From: Taudactylus pleione
Taxonomy: Eukaryota > Chordata > Amphibia > Anura > Myobatrachidae
NCBI GenBank assembly: GCA_031769625.1
Contig: JAUIMM010001423.1
Coordinates: 391,001-455,000 of the forward strand
Length of the DNA: 64,000 nucleotides
Direction of reading: 5' to 3'
This document shows, piece after piece, positions 8,602 to 18,597 of the stretch. The translations under genes and the position numbers were made by a program. Below the pieces are notes generated by a model that saw nothing but the letters and a program-made list of their open reading frames with translations, ran no database searches and was not told the origin of the DNA. Numbering within the stretch: position 1 is the first letter of the stretch; each line of letters starts with the position of its first letter.

Positions 8602-10704
8602 ATGGAATCTACTGTGCAAAACCAAGATCCCGTCTCTTTTTTTACATTACACCAATTAAAAGGTGAAGTAAAAAGCTTCACAGATGAACAGGCATCCGCA
8701 ATTTTATTCCAATCAACCCCTGAGTCTGTGCAGGACACCCTCAGCACTGAAGATATTTATCATCAAATCCTTAAATGGAAGAAACGAGAAATTGATTTTT
8801 TGCTTCATGGAACATCATTATCAGACTATTACAGAGCTAAACTCATTCCAAGAGGATTTAGAATTAAAATACTCCTACAATTGGATGTAACAGTGCTGAA
8901 TTCTGTCGGAATTGGATCGCTATATTGAATAAATGCAGCTTTGACCTCATGCTTCTTGTCATTCAGGAATCCAATAAAGAACTACAAAGCATCAAAAATA
9001 AATTAGCTGATTACAAACTACAACATAAACCAACGCTTGAGGATAAAAAATACAAACAGACCTGGGAGAAATTGGAACAACAAATAGAACAATCCACCAG
9101 GGAGGCCAATAATTTCTGCCCGCGATTCTCTCATGCAGCCATTGCTCAATTTCTAGATTTCCTTATCCAACCCATGATAATGCAAGAAAGAACTTTCCTT
9201 AAAGATACCACACAATTACTTCTGAAATTACAAACCCTTCCAGATATCCCTAGTGGTAGTTTGTTGTGTACATTGGATGTGAAAAGCCTTTACACTGTTA
9301 TTCCGCACATTGGAGGCCTTGATGCCATGAAATCATTTCTGATCTGCAAAAACTTTGATAAATTAAACTTGGACCTTTTTTTTGTCTCTTTTGAGGATTA
9401 CTTTAACTCATAACTATTTTCTTCACAATGGTAAATTTTTTTTACAGTGCACCGGATGCGCAATGGGCTTGAATGTCGCTCCATCCTTCGCCAACGTTTT
9501 TATGTTTGAACAGGAACAACGTTTTTTCTTTGATAACCATGACATCTCTAAGAACATTGTTTTTTACACAAGGTATATAGATAACCTGTTTTTGATTTGG
9601 TCTGGCTCCCAAGATGAGTTGCTATATGTGATTGACAATATTAATTCTCAAGACAACCCGGTCAAATTCACTCATCAAATTAGTGACACACAAATTAATT
9701 TTTTTGATGTCACTATCCACCTGCAACAAGGCCAAATCCACACTTCTTTATATAATAAATCCACAGACCGCAATACTCTCCTGCACCATAGTAGTTGCCA
9801 CCCACCAGCTCTCAAGAAGTCACTTCCTAAATCCTAGATGTTAAGGGCGGCACGCATTACTAGTGACCACAATGTATTAGAACAGACGTTAAATTCTATG
9901 ACCTCTAAATTTCTTCAAAGAGGGTATCCACTCTCAGATTTAACTAAAAATAAGGAAGAAGTTATTTGCATTCCACGAGAACAACTTCTTTTACCTGCAA
10001 ACCGGACCTCATCTCAGGATCAGAGAATTCCGTTTATCACTGAATATAATCTAGCATGCCCAGTATTATCTAGGGCAGCCAAAGGCCTATGGCCCATTGT
10101 AGCAGGTGATAAAGATCTACCTATTTTTAAGAACAAAAGACTGATGCCTGCTTACCGCAGAGGTAGGAATCTGAGAGACATTTTAGTGAAAACAAATATC
10201 TCCAGTCTTGCTTCTAATACTTCTTCTTTTCTAATACAAAAGAAAAAAGCTGGTTGTTACAAATGTTCATCATGTACTACCTGCAACTACATGGAGAGTG
10301 GCCACTATTTTAAACACCCACATATGGGTTATAAATTTCCCATACGTCATGTGCTGACTTGTACGTCTCAATTTATTATCTACATAATTATGTGTCCATG
10401 CGGTCTTGTCTACGTTGGTCAAACTACACGTACGTTCCGTGAGCGGATGGCTCTACACAGGTCGGTGATTAGATCAGCCCTTTTGGGCAAAGAGATGGAA
10501 CAACCTGTCGCACAACATTTTAAAGAAGCCCGACATCAACTATCCAGTCTGAAGTATAAAATCATCGATCATATTCCAATAGACATTCGCGGTGGAGACC
10601 GTGCAAAACGTCTGAGTCAATTAGAAGCCAGATGGATTTTTCGACTTGACACCATTGCCCCACGGGGCTTAAATGAGAAATTCTCTTGGAACATTTTTTT
10701 ATAA
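8602..10704 (+). pseudogene. PLE2 copy C polyprotein (N-domain, RT, GIY-YIG), broken and deleted
   Basis: N-domain 8602-8870 (LSDYYRAKLIPRGFRI is a PLE N-region hallmark), then a frameshift near 8870-8925. A coiled-coil-like stretch follows, ending in STREANN near 9115, where it jumps straight to FCPRFSHAAIAQFLDF. The RT fingers motifs (NADKG, GLPK-type) are gone, an internal deletion. The palm follows: LCTLDVKSLYT (motif A), a shift near 9395, GCAMGLNVAPSFANVF, and YTRYIDNLFLIW, in which the second catalytic Asp is Asn. An in-frame TAG at 9835-9837 is followed by thumb, finger GCYKCSSCTTCNY, GIY-YIG (FIIYIIMCPC, VYVGQT) and an intact C-terminus RWIFRLDTIAPRGLNE. It cannot make an active RT, so it was presumably copied by enzyme supplied in trans or decayed after insertion. 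Confidence 0.85.
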
Positions 10705-10724
10705 AAAAAAAAATTTCTCTAGAC

Positions 10725-11065
10725 TTTCTTTACTTTAGTTCGCTTTTTCAACTTTGCATATTAAAGTGTCTGATCTTCTGCCTTCCTTCTTCTTTTTCCT
10801 CTTTTCTCTATTATTTTTTCACTTTTCTGATTTGGTATCCTCTCTTCGCCCCCCTCCCCTTTCCCCTCCCCCCCTCTTTTCTCCCATCTTCTTCTTTCCC
10901 CCCCCTCCTTCCTTCCCCCTTTTTTCTTCCATTTTCCCTTGTAATTACTTTCTCTTTTCTCTTAGCTGCCTTTCTGGGGTGTTCTTTTTTCTGTTCAACT
11001 TCCCTTTTTACATTCCTTTTGTTTCCTTCCCTGATTTTTGTATATTTTTACTACATCCCATTTAT
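10725..11065 (+). repeat. polypyrimidine tract in PLE2 copy C
   Basis: Same C/T-rich tract as in copy B with small length changes (fewer Cs). Non-coding. Confidence 0.8.
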
Positions 11066-11379
11066 CCTTACTAGGTGATAACTTCATTATTAACGTTTTA
11101 CAACGTTATCACCTATAACAATTGTATTGTTTTTATCATCATCTATTATTATTGACACCTTGGTATCCTTCTTTGCCGCTGCAGCATATTGCTACATGAT
11201 TCATGAATAATATTTTATTTTTCAGCAGATATATCCACATGCTTTTTTGATACATATCGTTCCTTTTTTCTGTGACCTGTTTTACACACCTCTGCACACT
11301 AGCCTTCTCTATTTGTGTACACATACGCTGTGCACTGTAATATTCATTTATTTTTAACATAGTACTTTTATGTATTTCA

Positions 11380-11628
11380 TTGTTTTTCTTTTCACAGCCT
11401 GCACGTAGCGGCTGCTACATTTCACATCTCCTTTGTCTCATCACTACTCGCGGCTGCCGGGGCACCCCCTGTGACGTCACCAGCCAAGCGTCTGCGTTGC
11501 TAGGTTACCCACTCAGGAGTTCCCTGCTTCCGCCAGATGCCGCGCTGGAGCTCGTGGCAGGGACGCCCATGCTGGCCGCCCTATCCTTTCAGCACCTTCA
11601 CACCTACACAGCACCATATTTAAGGTAA
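11380..11628 (+). promoter_or_regulatory. PLE2 copy C GC-rich promoter with CRE and TATA-like box
   Basis: CRE TGACGTCA at 11472-11479, X-box-like GTTGCTAGGTTACC just downstream, TATTTAA at 11617-11623. Structure as in copy B. It could drive transcription out of the element into the PLE3 palindrome. Confidence 0.45.
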
Positions 11629-11659
11629 GCACTAGTCACTTTATCTTTGTCACCAGTTA

Positions 11660-11712
11660 TACAGTCCTGATGAAAAGGTCTATGGACCTTGAAACGTCGA
11701 CATGCTGCTGTA
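11660..11712 (+). ncRNA. hammerhead ribozyme, PLE2 copy C
   Basis: Same bases as copy B in core, stem II, cleavage site (GTC/GAC) and stem I (TACA 11660-11663 with TGTA 11709-11712). Confidence 0.75.
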
Positions 11713-11765
11713 ACTTTTGTTCACCATGATTTAAGTATATTACACATTTTTTCGTTTTTCTAAGG

Positions 11766-11881
11766 GAGTGCCTCCTGTGTTGTTTTTTCCTGGGGGTTGT
11801 TACACCTCATTAGGGAGATACAGTTTGTTGCTATACATTGTTTAGGAAGGCACCCGTCCTTTATATCGTTCTCAGAGTGCC
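11766..11881 (+). other. PLE2 copy C terminal module GAGTGCC / GGCAC / GTGCC
   Basis: GAGTGCC 11766-11772, internal TATA 11832-11835, GGCAC 11849-11853, GTGCC 11877-11881 (23-base loop), then 12 bases to (TA)n. Copy A breaks off at the base matching the internal TATA. Confidence 0.65.
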
Positions 11882-11890
11882 GAACTTTTG

Positions 11891-11893
<3 letters not shown>

Positions 11894-11925
<32 letters not shown>
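11894..11925. repeat. (TA)n between PLE2 and PLE3
   Basis: About 30 bases of pure TA, shared border of the two insertions. Confidence 0.95.
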
Positions 11926-11927
<2 letters not shown>

Positions 11928-11993
11928 GAAAGGGAAAGGCGGCACTCACAGGTCTGATGAAATGAAAGAATCAAACTTGACAACTGTATCTGC

Positions 11994-12036
11994 CTTGTTC
12001 AACGTTTCAGTCTCACATGACTTTTATCAAGAACAC
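11994..12036 (-). ncRNA. hammerhead-like motif, PLE3 left arm
   Basis: Minus strand: stem I GTTC/GAAC, core TTGATAA, extra A, stem II AGTC/GACT, GAAAC, GTT. The core differs from CTGATGA at positions 3 (C to U) and 8 (G to A), which together keep a 3-8 base pair. Confidence 0.5.
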
Positions 12037-12061
12037 AATGAAAAAAACAAATACACATACC

Positions 12062-12089
12062 TTTATAGTGGAATGTCCAAAGTGATTGG
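12062..12089 (-). promoter_or_regulatory. CCAAT and TATA boxes, PLE3 left arm
   Basis: Minus-strand CCAAT (12089-12085) and TATAAA (12067-12062) with 17 bases between them, 25-30 bases upstream of the hammerhead-like core. Confidence 0.5.
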
Positions 12090-13455
12090 TGCAGTGTAAT
12101 GCTCCATGCTGCCGGGGGCCAGAGTCTGACATCATCACTGTGCATCAGACACTCAGGCATCACACAGGATAAAGCAGTCTGATGCCCCCAGTGGAAAGGA
12201 GGAAAAATGACCACTATACATCGTGGATATGTGTGAATAGATAGTGAGGCACTGACATGCAGTGCTAAACATGATGAAATGTCAACATGGTGTCACCATA
12301 TATAATGCAATTTGGAAGGTGTGGGTCAATGCTCAGACAACAAAAAATGAAAGAAACAAAGTAAAAAAATATAAATCACTCCTATAAAAAGAAGGAACAT
12401 AAAAACTCCACACCACTGTGTTCCTTAATAGTGAATGTGAATAAAGTGAAAATGTAAAACTATTATTCCAAGTGGAAAACAAATAAGAATAATAATACAT
12501 ATACAAAAGATAATAAAAAATGAAGATATAGATAAAAAAAAACTAAGTATGTAACCATACCGTTATATATAAGCGGCAAGTGTACCATCAAAAGGATCCT
12601 AAAAATAATATATTGGTGAATACATCTACCAAAACATGTGCATCAGAATAGGTATATGAGATAAAATGACAAAAAATATATAAATGTGTGCCACAGAAAT
12701 GTAAGGAAATGAATGACTGTAGAATACATCCTAATAAAGAAATGTAGCAAAAGAATCACAAAAGAAGACTTAAAGCAATATAGTCTGTGGTGAAGAAAAA
12801 TCCATGGTATACAAATATGACAACTGTGAGGCTTTCATTTCCTTATATTTCTGTGGCACCCAAGTATATGTTGTTTGTCGTTTTATCTCGTATACCTATT
12901 CCTATGCACATGTTTTGGTAGATGTATTCACCAATAAATTATTTTTAGGATCCTTTTGATGGTACACTTGCCGTTTAAATATAACGGTATGGTTACATAC
13001 TTAGTTTTTTTATCTATATCTTCATTTTTTATTATCTTTTGTATATGTATTATTATTCTTATTTGTTTTCCACTTGGAATAATAGTTTTACATTTTCACT
13101 TTATTCACATTCACTATTAAGCAACACAGTGGTGTGGAGTTTTTATGTCCCTTCTTTTTATAGGAGTGATTTATATTTTTTTACTTTGTTTCTTTAATTT
13201 TTTGTTGTGTGAGCATTGACCCACACCTTCCAAATTGCATTATATATGGTGACACCATGTTGACATTTCATCATGTTTAGCACTGCATGTCAGTGCCTCA
13301 CTATCTATTCACACATATCCACGATGTATAGTGGTCATTTTTCCTCCTATCCACCGGGGGCATCAGACTGCTTTATCCTGTGTGATGCCTGAGTGTCTGA
13401 TGCACAGTGATGATGTCAGACTCTGGCCCCCGGCAGCATGGAGCATTACACTGCA

Positions 13456-13483
13456 CCAATCACTTTGGACATTCCACTATAAA
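13456..13483 (+). promoter_or_regulatory. CCAAT and TATA boxes, PLE3 right arm
   Basis: CCAAT 13456-13460 and TATAAA 13478-13483, the mirror image of the left arm. Confidence 0.5.
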
Positions 13484-13507
13484 GGTATGTGTATTTGTTT
13501 TTTTCAT

Positions 13508-13550
13508 TGTGTTCTTGATAAAAGTCATGTGAGACAGAAACGTTGAACAA
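13508..13550 (+). ncRNA. hammerhead-like motif, PLE3 right arm
   Basis: Stem I TGTTC/GAACA, core TTGATAA (13515-13521), stem II AGTC/GACA (last pair lost), GAAACGTT with predicted cut before G13545. Same U3/A8 change as the left arm. Confidence 0.5.
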
Positions 13551-13597
13551 GGCAGACACAGTTGTCAAGTTTGATTCTTTCATTTCATCAGACCTGT

Positions 13598-13698
13598 GAG
13601 TGCCGCCTTTCCCTTTCTACATATGTAAGTGGGTGTTCTATTGAACTTCCAGGAAGGCACCAAGGCAAGTAATTTATTTTGCATTTATGTGGAGTGCC
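13598..13698 (+). other. PLE3 terminal module GAGTGCC / GGCAC / GTGCC
   Basis: GAGTGCC 13598-13604, internal ATAT 13621-13624, GGCAC 13656-13660, GTGCC 13694-13698 (33-base loop), 11 bases to (TA)n at 13710. Confidence 0.65.
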
Positions 13699-13706
13699 AG
13701 CCATTT

Positions 13707-13709
<3 letters not shown>

Positions 13710-13738
<29 letters not shown>
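13710..13738. repeat. (TA)n at PLE3 right border
   Basis: Pure TA run of 28-29 bases. Confidence 0.95.
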
Positions 13739-13740
<2 letters not shown>

Positions 13741-14402
13741 CATAGACAAAAAACCTTACGGTTCACATGTCCCATCAAGGCTGCTTAGACATGATCTGAA
13801 AATTCACAAAACCTATTGATTTTCTGCCACTCAAACTTCAAAAAGCAATGAAATTATGATCATTAAGGCTGACGCCTCAATGGACGTGTTCATTGCACAA
13901 TACAGATATGGTATGCCATCACACCCTGTGGTTAACTGCAGATTCAGCACTCTCACAGAATGAGATTGCTGTCACTCACAAAATGGTGGAGCTGCTAATT
14001 CACAGAATTGTGTGCTCATTGGAATACACACATGCAGTCTATGCAACTGAGGTCTGAGCAGTTATGTGGCTCCCACATCCCGCTCAGTGCCCACAATCTT
14101 CCTATTCATTCACCACAACAATCCCTATGGGTTCCAACATCCTTCTCACTCCGAACATCCATCTCATTCAGAATACACATGCAGCTCCCTAATTTCTAAA
14201 ACTATCATACTTTGGCTATACATGTACACTATCTATGCCTCCATTGTGCTCTATCTTCCCCTATTCCTACAGTTGTGTGGTCTCCTAACTGTGCTAGTTT
14301 TTTATTCCCTCAACTGCACCAATCTGTCTTTCCCCATATGCACCACCCTGTCTTCCTGCATCCGTGCCACTCTGTATCTTTTTCCTATGGAATGTATATA
14401 TA
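13739..14402. other. unique-looking spacer between PLE3 and PLE4
   Basis: Includes open frames of 63-130 codons (14008-14458) without a recognisable domain, splice support or start context. I see no gene. Possibly old repeat sequence. Confidence 0.4.
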
Positions 14403-14682
14403 TAAATGCAGAAAAAACAGCACTCCTAAGTAAATTCAAACACCAGAGTGTTTATTAAAAATCCATACAATGTACAGCGTACAGTGATGTTCCGGCAGCT
14501 GTGTGCCCTTTCTCAAGCTGAAAAGGCACACAGCTCCCCGAAACTTTGCTGTACATTGTATGGATTTTTAATAAACACTCTGGTGTTTGAATCTACTCAG
14601 GAGTGCCATTTTTTTTAATTTATATTTTTGTATCCTGGCACCCTAATCTAAATAGTGGTCCTTGCAGTGCCGATTTCTTTCA
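14403..14682 (+). mobile_element. PLE4: short palindromic PLE tail
   Basis: Arms of about 100 bases (14405-14508 and 14520-14624) meet in the middle of a hammerhead core, so only the tail downstream of the core is present on both sides. The plus arm continues through GGCAC/GTGCC into (TA)n at 14682. The minus-strand copy of the ribozyme (14520-14470) reads TTGAGAA, an extra A, a GC-rich stem II and GGAAC. This is the smallest unit with the full terminal module. Confidence 0.6.
14601..14671 (+). other. PLE4 terminal module GAGTGCC / GGCAC / GTGCC
   Basis: GAGTGCC 14601-14607, internal TATAT 14621-14625, GGCAC 14637-14641, GTGCC 14667-14671 (25-base loop), then 11 bases to (TA)n. Confidence 0.6.
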
Positions 14683-14693
14683 ATATATATGTA

Positions 14694-14724
<31 letters not shown>
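14682..14724. repeat. (TA)n at PLE4 right border
   Basis: TA repeat with two TG interruptions. Confidence 0.9.
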
Positions 14725-15056
14725 TTCATCCAGTATTATAAGGAGACTAGAACCAGTCAATTCCTGTGTCACTAAGGTGTTCCTATACTGAAAATCATGT
14801 ATTCCTTAAAGGTGTGTGCAATTCATTGACCAGAGAATAGACACTGATACTGTACTAATGTGGCTGCAGCAATATCCAAAAGCTGACTGTCCAGTCCCAT
14901 ATTGCTGTTGTAAGGATGGGATCATTTGTTGCCAGGACAACCACAGAGATGCAGGTGGACAGAAATGGCAGGTTAACTTCAGTCTCTGATCGGTTTTGCT
15001 TCTATATGGACTCTTTGATAAAGCTTTCATATAGGAGTGAAACTTACTCCAAATGT
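14725..15056. other. spacer, no feature seen
   Basis: AT-rich single-copy-looking DNA. A 74-codon minus frame here has no support. Confidence 0.5.
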
Positions 15057-15687
15057 GTGATGAATTATCAAGTAACTTTCACAAGATAGATATCAGTAAT
15101 AATAACAGGCTGACCTGAATGTACCTCTCCAAGGCACCAAAGTACAGAAATACCTGTAGATGGAGAACCAAAGGAAATTTGAAAGCATTGTATATAGGAT
15201 TGTGTGTTTCTCCAACTCTTAATATGACATCTATTTTCTTTAATAATACTAGGAGAAATTAGTTAGACGAACAATGTATTAGCCTGAATAAAAATAATTG
15301 TGGGTTCTAGTTGTGGTCAGAATAATTCTCATATAGTGGAGATCTAATATCTTACTCATATAATACTGGGACATTAATGTATAGAAAATATCAGTCAATG
15401 GCTAAGTGAAATAAATTAAATAGAAGCACAGATGTCTGGTATGGTCATTCCTTCACTCCTAGAAATAAATGGTTTACACAGATATACAGTATAATCATAT
15501 TTAGGATATTAGTCTTCCTTCCAGTATATAAATAAATAAATAATTAACAATACAAAGTACTTATATTAAAAACCAGGTATTTTAAAATGCTTCTAAACCA
15601 ATAAATATATTTAACAGCACAAAAATCCAAATTTTAAAACCACATAGGCAAAACAAAAAAACATAAAAATATTAACAGATTTCTCAA
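15057..15687. repeat. duplicated block, copy 1
   Basis: Shares about 600 bases, same orientation, with 25848-26490. Shared marks include ATCAGTAATAATAACAGGCT, CCTCTCCAAGGCACCAAA and TAGTGGAGATCTAATATCTT. Both copies lie downstream (3' side) of an olfactory receptor gene, so they may mark an old tandem duplication of receptor plus flank. A dispersed repeat is the alternative. Confidence 0.7.
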
Positions 15688-16189
15688 ATGAAAGTGCTTG
15701 TATATCGGCAATGTGTTTCTCAATACAACTGACCACTTCCTCAGACAGTGAATATAGTTCAGATGGAGGAGATAACCAAACCACAGAGTAGTCTAGTTTC
15801 ATGCAGGGTGTAATAATGTTGTACGGGTAGTAGCACATTTTGGCATTATATAGTAGAAGATCTATGGCAAGGTTTGAGCAGCAGGTATAATTAAATAACA
15901 CAAATGAATTAAAATGTGCTGACATGATTGCTAAATGAAACACAATATTTAATTAAAATTACTTAAGCACAAACTATAAAACTATTTTAAAGCAATTCAG
16001 TGCTGTTTCAAAAAGTTCTATAATACTGTAAATACAGCTGTACATGTGCAGAATGTGTCAATGAGACTGTCTCTGGCCTGCTTCCCTACTTTTGTACGGT
16101 CATGTGTATAGTGTGGCACTTCCATGGATGCTGTGATTCTGTTTTCCCCTCTCCTCCATTGGGATGTTGACAGGATCCCGACCATCAAA
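15688..16189. other. AT-rich spacer with weak hammerhead-like trace
   Basis: A minus-strand stretch near 15755-15700 reads CTGAGGAAG...GAGAAACACATTG and resembles the PLE1 ribozyme, but stem II does not fold well. The 110-codon minus frame over it is therefore probably not a gene. Confidence 0.3.
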
Positions 16190-16450
16190 ATGTTGATGGT
16201 CACAATACCAACAGCAGCATCCCAATGGTCACAAATCTTACAGATCCCGATGGTAAGTATTAGGGTTAGGGAGAAGGTTAGGGTTAGGCTGTGGGAGGGG
16301 TGACTTAGGTTTAAGCTGCTGGAGAATTGGGTTAGGGTTAGACTTGCAGGAGTGGGGGGTTAGGCTGCGAGCTTGGTGGGTTAGGGTTGGGCAGTGGGAG
16401 GGGTGGGTTAGGGTAAGGGTTAAAATACTTGGATCCCATAACCAACCCTC
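16190..16450. repeat. MITE-like repeat with degenerate TTAGGG motifs
   Basis: GGTTAGGGTTAGG-type motifs separated by GGCTGTGGGAGGGG-like spacers, preceded by GATCCCGA-rich sequence. Related to 46850-47055 and 47525-47790, whose edges carry the same ATCCCGAC-type sequence. Telomere-like motifs are part of the repeat and not true telomere. Confidence 0.55.
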
Positions 16451-16844
16451 CTCCACATGGATCACAATAGGACTCTATAAGGAGGCCTTTCATAAATTTC
16501 CCACCTACGACATATTGTCATTACAACATTTGGAAACAGGAAATCATTATAGATTTCCAAGACTGTATAAGCCATTAGTTTGTGATTTCAGCAACCTCAC
16601 TGGCCAGTGACAATTATTTTTCCTAGCCATTTTTTCTTTTGTATTTTCCTGCAGTTTATGAAACTGCATCTTAAAAATAGACAGAATGTCCAGCACTGAA
16701 ACAGACAAACTAATTTAATGATACTGTACTGTGGTCATAAATATCAGGACTTGTTTAAAATACCACAGAATTATCCAGAAAACCTTCTGTATACTCATTT
16801 GTAAAACATGGCTGGGTACAATATAAAAAGAGAATAGTCTAGAC

Positions 16845-17140
16845 CAGTGGTTCCAAAACTGGCACTTATGGGGTGCCTTGGATTGGTGGACCAGTACCAA
16901 AAATATATATTTTTAGTCAGTGTGATAGGCAAAACCAGTGCTAATGGCTGCCATACAAAAAATATGTAGACAAAATGAAGCACAGCCCTGTCAACCACCA
17001 TATAACTGAACCTGAGGATGACATATAGACACAATTTACTTCATTAAACTTTTCTGAATTTCTCAATAAAAAAAATTTGATCCAGGGGTGCCATAGAAAA
17101 AATGCTGATACTTTATGGTGAAAAAGTTTGTGAACCACTG
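16845..17140. mobile_element. hAT-type MITE, 296 bp
   Basis: Begins CAGTGGTTCC, ends GAACCACTG, flanked by perfect 8-bp duplications GTCTAGAC (16837-16844 and 17141-17148). End sequence, 8-bp duplication and the TCTAGA target core are hAT hallmarks. No transposase. Confidence 0.9.
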
Positions 17141-17149
17141 GTCTAGACA

Positions 17150-18595
17150 GATAAATTGAAATTTTAATTAACAAGTTCCTTTTTATTAATTGAAGTACAA
17201 GAGATTGCCCTGGGGTTTAGAATCCTATAAGCAGGCACAACAGACTACACTTGTACTTAAAAAGTTATTAAATTATTTTAAAAAATAGGTTAAGGCTGTA
17301 AAAAACAATGATTGACTTAATAGTATCAGAGAAAATTGTCAAACGTTTCTGTGCCACATATAACAGCTTAAATACAAAGCACAAATGACCAATGCAAAAA
17401 TAAAGCATAAAATTAATAAAATGAAGGACAAAATTATTAAAAAAAATCTTTCAAAAATCTATTTCTTACCATGTCAAAATTATTTTTTGTTGCTTGTTGG
17501 GTTTGAAAACAACTCGTTTGCAGTCATTTAACCTGTAATATTTATAGAAGTTTGTTAACCACCCCAAAACATGAAAAAAAAATGGTGACATAATACATTT
17601 GCTGCTTGATCAATTTAAAAGAAAAAAGGAAGCCCAGTGCTGATATCTAAATTTAATGATAATAATATCAATTAAACTGTCAGACCCAGCAGCAAAGAGG
17701 AAAAATGTGCTTGTGGTTGCACATAAAATAACCATATAAACAGGTATAACACAAATTTAGAAATAGACCTCTGTGCTTGATAAAATATATAGAGAGAGGA
17801 GCAGCATGAATTGATTCATACACTTCACAAATTGGCTATAAACAGTTCTAATAACTAATAAAATAAATTATAATTCATTGATCGGTCAAATATAATCACA
17901 ATAACAACATATAATACATACACAAATATATAGAGAAAGCAACGTTGCAAAGTTTATATTAATAAAAACATTTAGCTTAAATAGTAGCTATTTAAATAGG
18001 ATTGGTTCAAGGAGGGGGATCATAAACCATCCAAAAAGATTTTTCAAAGTCCAAAAAATGTAAGAAACAAAAAAGGGGGGATAGTTTAAAGTCATCCACA
18101 TCTGCAGTAGTTGTGATAATAAGCAATATTCAAGTGTATCCAAGTTACAGCTCACAGTCATGCTTTTACTTAATAGAGATTGAAACAAGCTCCATAGAAC
18201 TCCATACCAGCACTTGAATGTTTCCGATTCCTTGTAGCGTCCCCTGCAAAGAATCCACGGTGGGGCTATGTAGGTGAGACGAAGTGGCAGTTGGGGAGAC
18301 ACAACCTCCTTAGGATAGATATAGTGTATAGCGGCTAACCTTGCATGGGTGTAATTCCTTCCGGCCGTATCTCAATCCCAGTCTCAACCCCTGCACCGCA
18401 GATGTCCAGATAATGTACTTCTCACATCTCTCAAGTCTTCCAAATGCAGGTAGGTGTTAGAAGTATCCCAAGTAGGTCTAATGTTGTCCTCTAAGCTTGA
18501 TCAATTTAACCTGTGATGATGATAATAAATTCACTAACAGGAATCCAAACTGTATAACTGCTGTATTTTTCTATATGTAGTGACTAAGGCCCTCA
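17150..18595. other. AT-rich intergenic DNA, no gene recognised
   Basis: Low-complexity A/T stretches. A moderately GC-richer part (18180-18460) looks like an old repeat of unknown type. No splice-supported exon seen. Confidence 0.4.
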
Positions 18596-18597
18596 TT

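Larger units (their letters stand above)
6221..11893 (+). mobile_element. Penelope-like element PLE2, complete compound insertion
   Basis: Three copies form one insertion between two (TA)n tracts. Copy A (6221-6719) is an inverted piece of the 3' region. Copy B (6720-8386, plus) starts in the linker finger and runs to the 3' end. Copy C (8387-11893, plus) begins right after B ends (GCTGTATAT at 8378-8386) and carries the whole protein region. B and the end of C act as direct pseudo-LTRs of about 1.65 kb. Copies A, B and C are very similar in overlap, so the insertion is fairly young. This inverted-fragment plus tandem layout is characteristic of PLEs. Confidence 0.85.
11925..13709 (+). mobile_element. 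PLE3: 1.7 kb near-perfect palindrome of PLE 3' regions
   Basis: Arms 11925-12713 and about 12835-13624 are inverted copies with few differences, around a loop of about 120 bases. Each arm carries, toward its outer end, a CCAAT box, TATA box, hammerhead core and GAGTGCC. The plus arm continues 85 bases further with GGCAC/GTGCC into (TA)n. No protein-coding part remains. I assign it to PLEs because its tail is organised like the tails of PLE1 and PLE2. Such a palindrome is expected to be unstable and hard to assemble. Confidence 0.7.

Noticed and set aside
14008..14458. 130- and 73-codon frames rich in His, Pro and Ser
   Set aside because: Frames overlap in two phases, have no homology I recognise and run into the PLE4 arm.
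15611..15943. 110-codon minus frame as a gene
   Set aside because: Overlaps a weak ribozyme-like PLE trace and repeat-derived sequence; no domain or splice signals.
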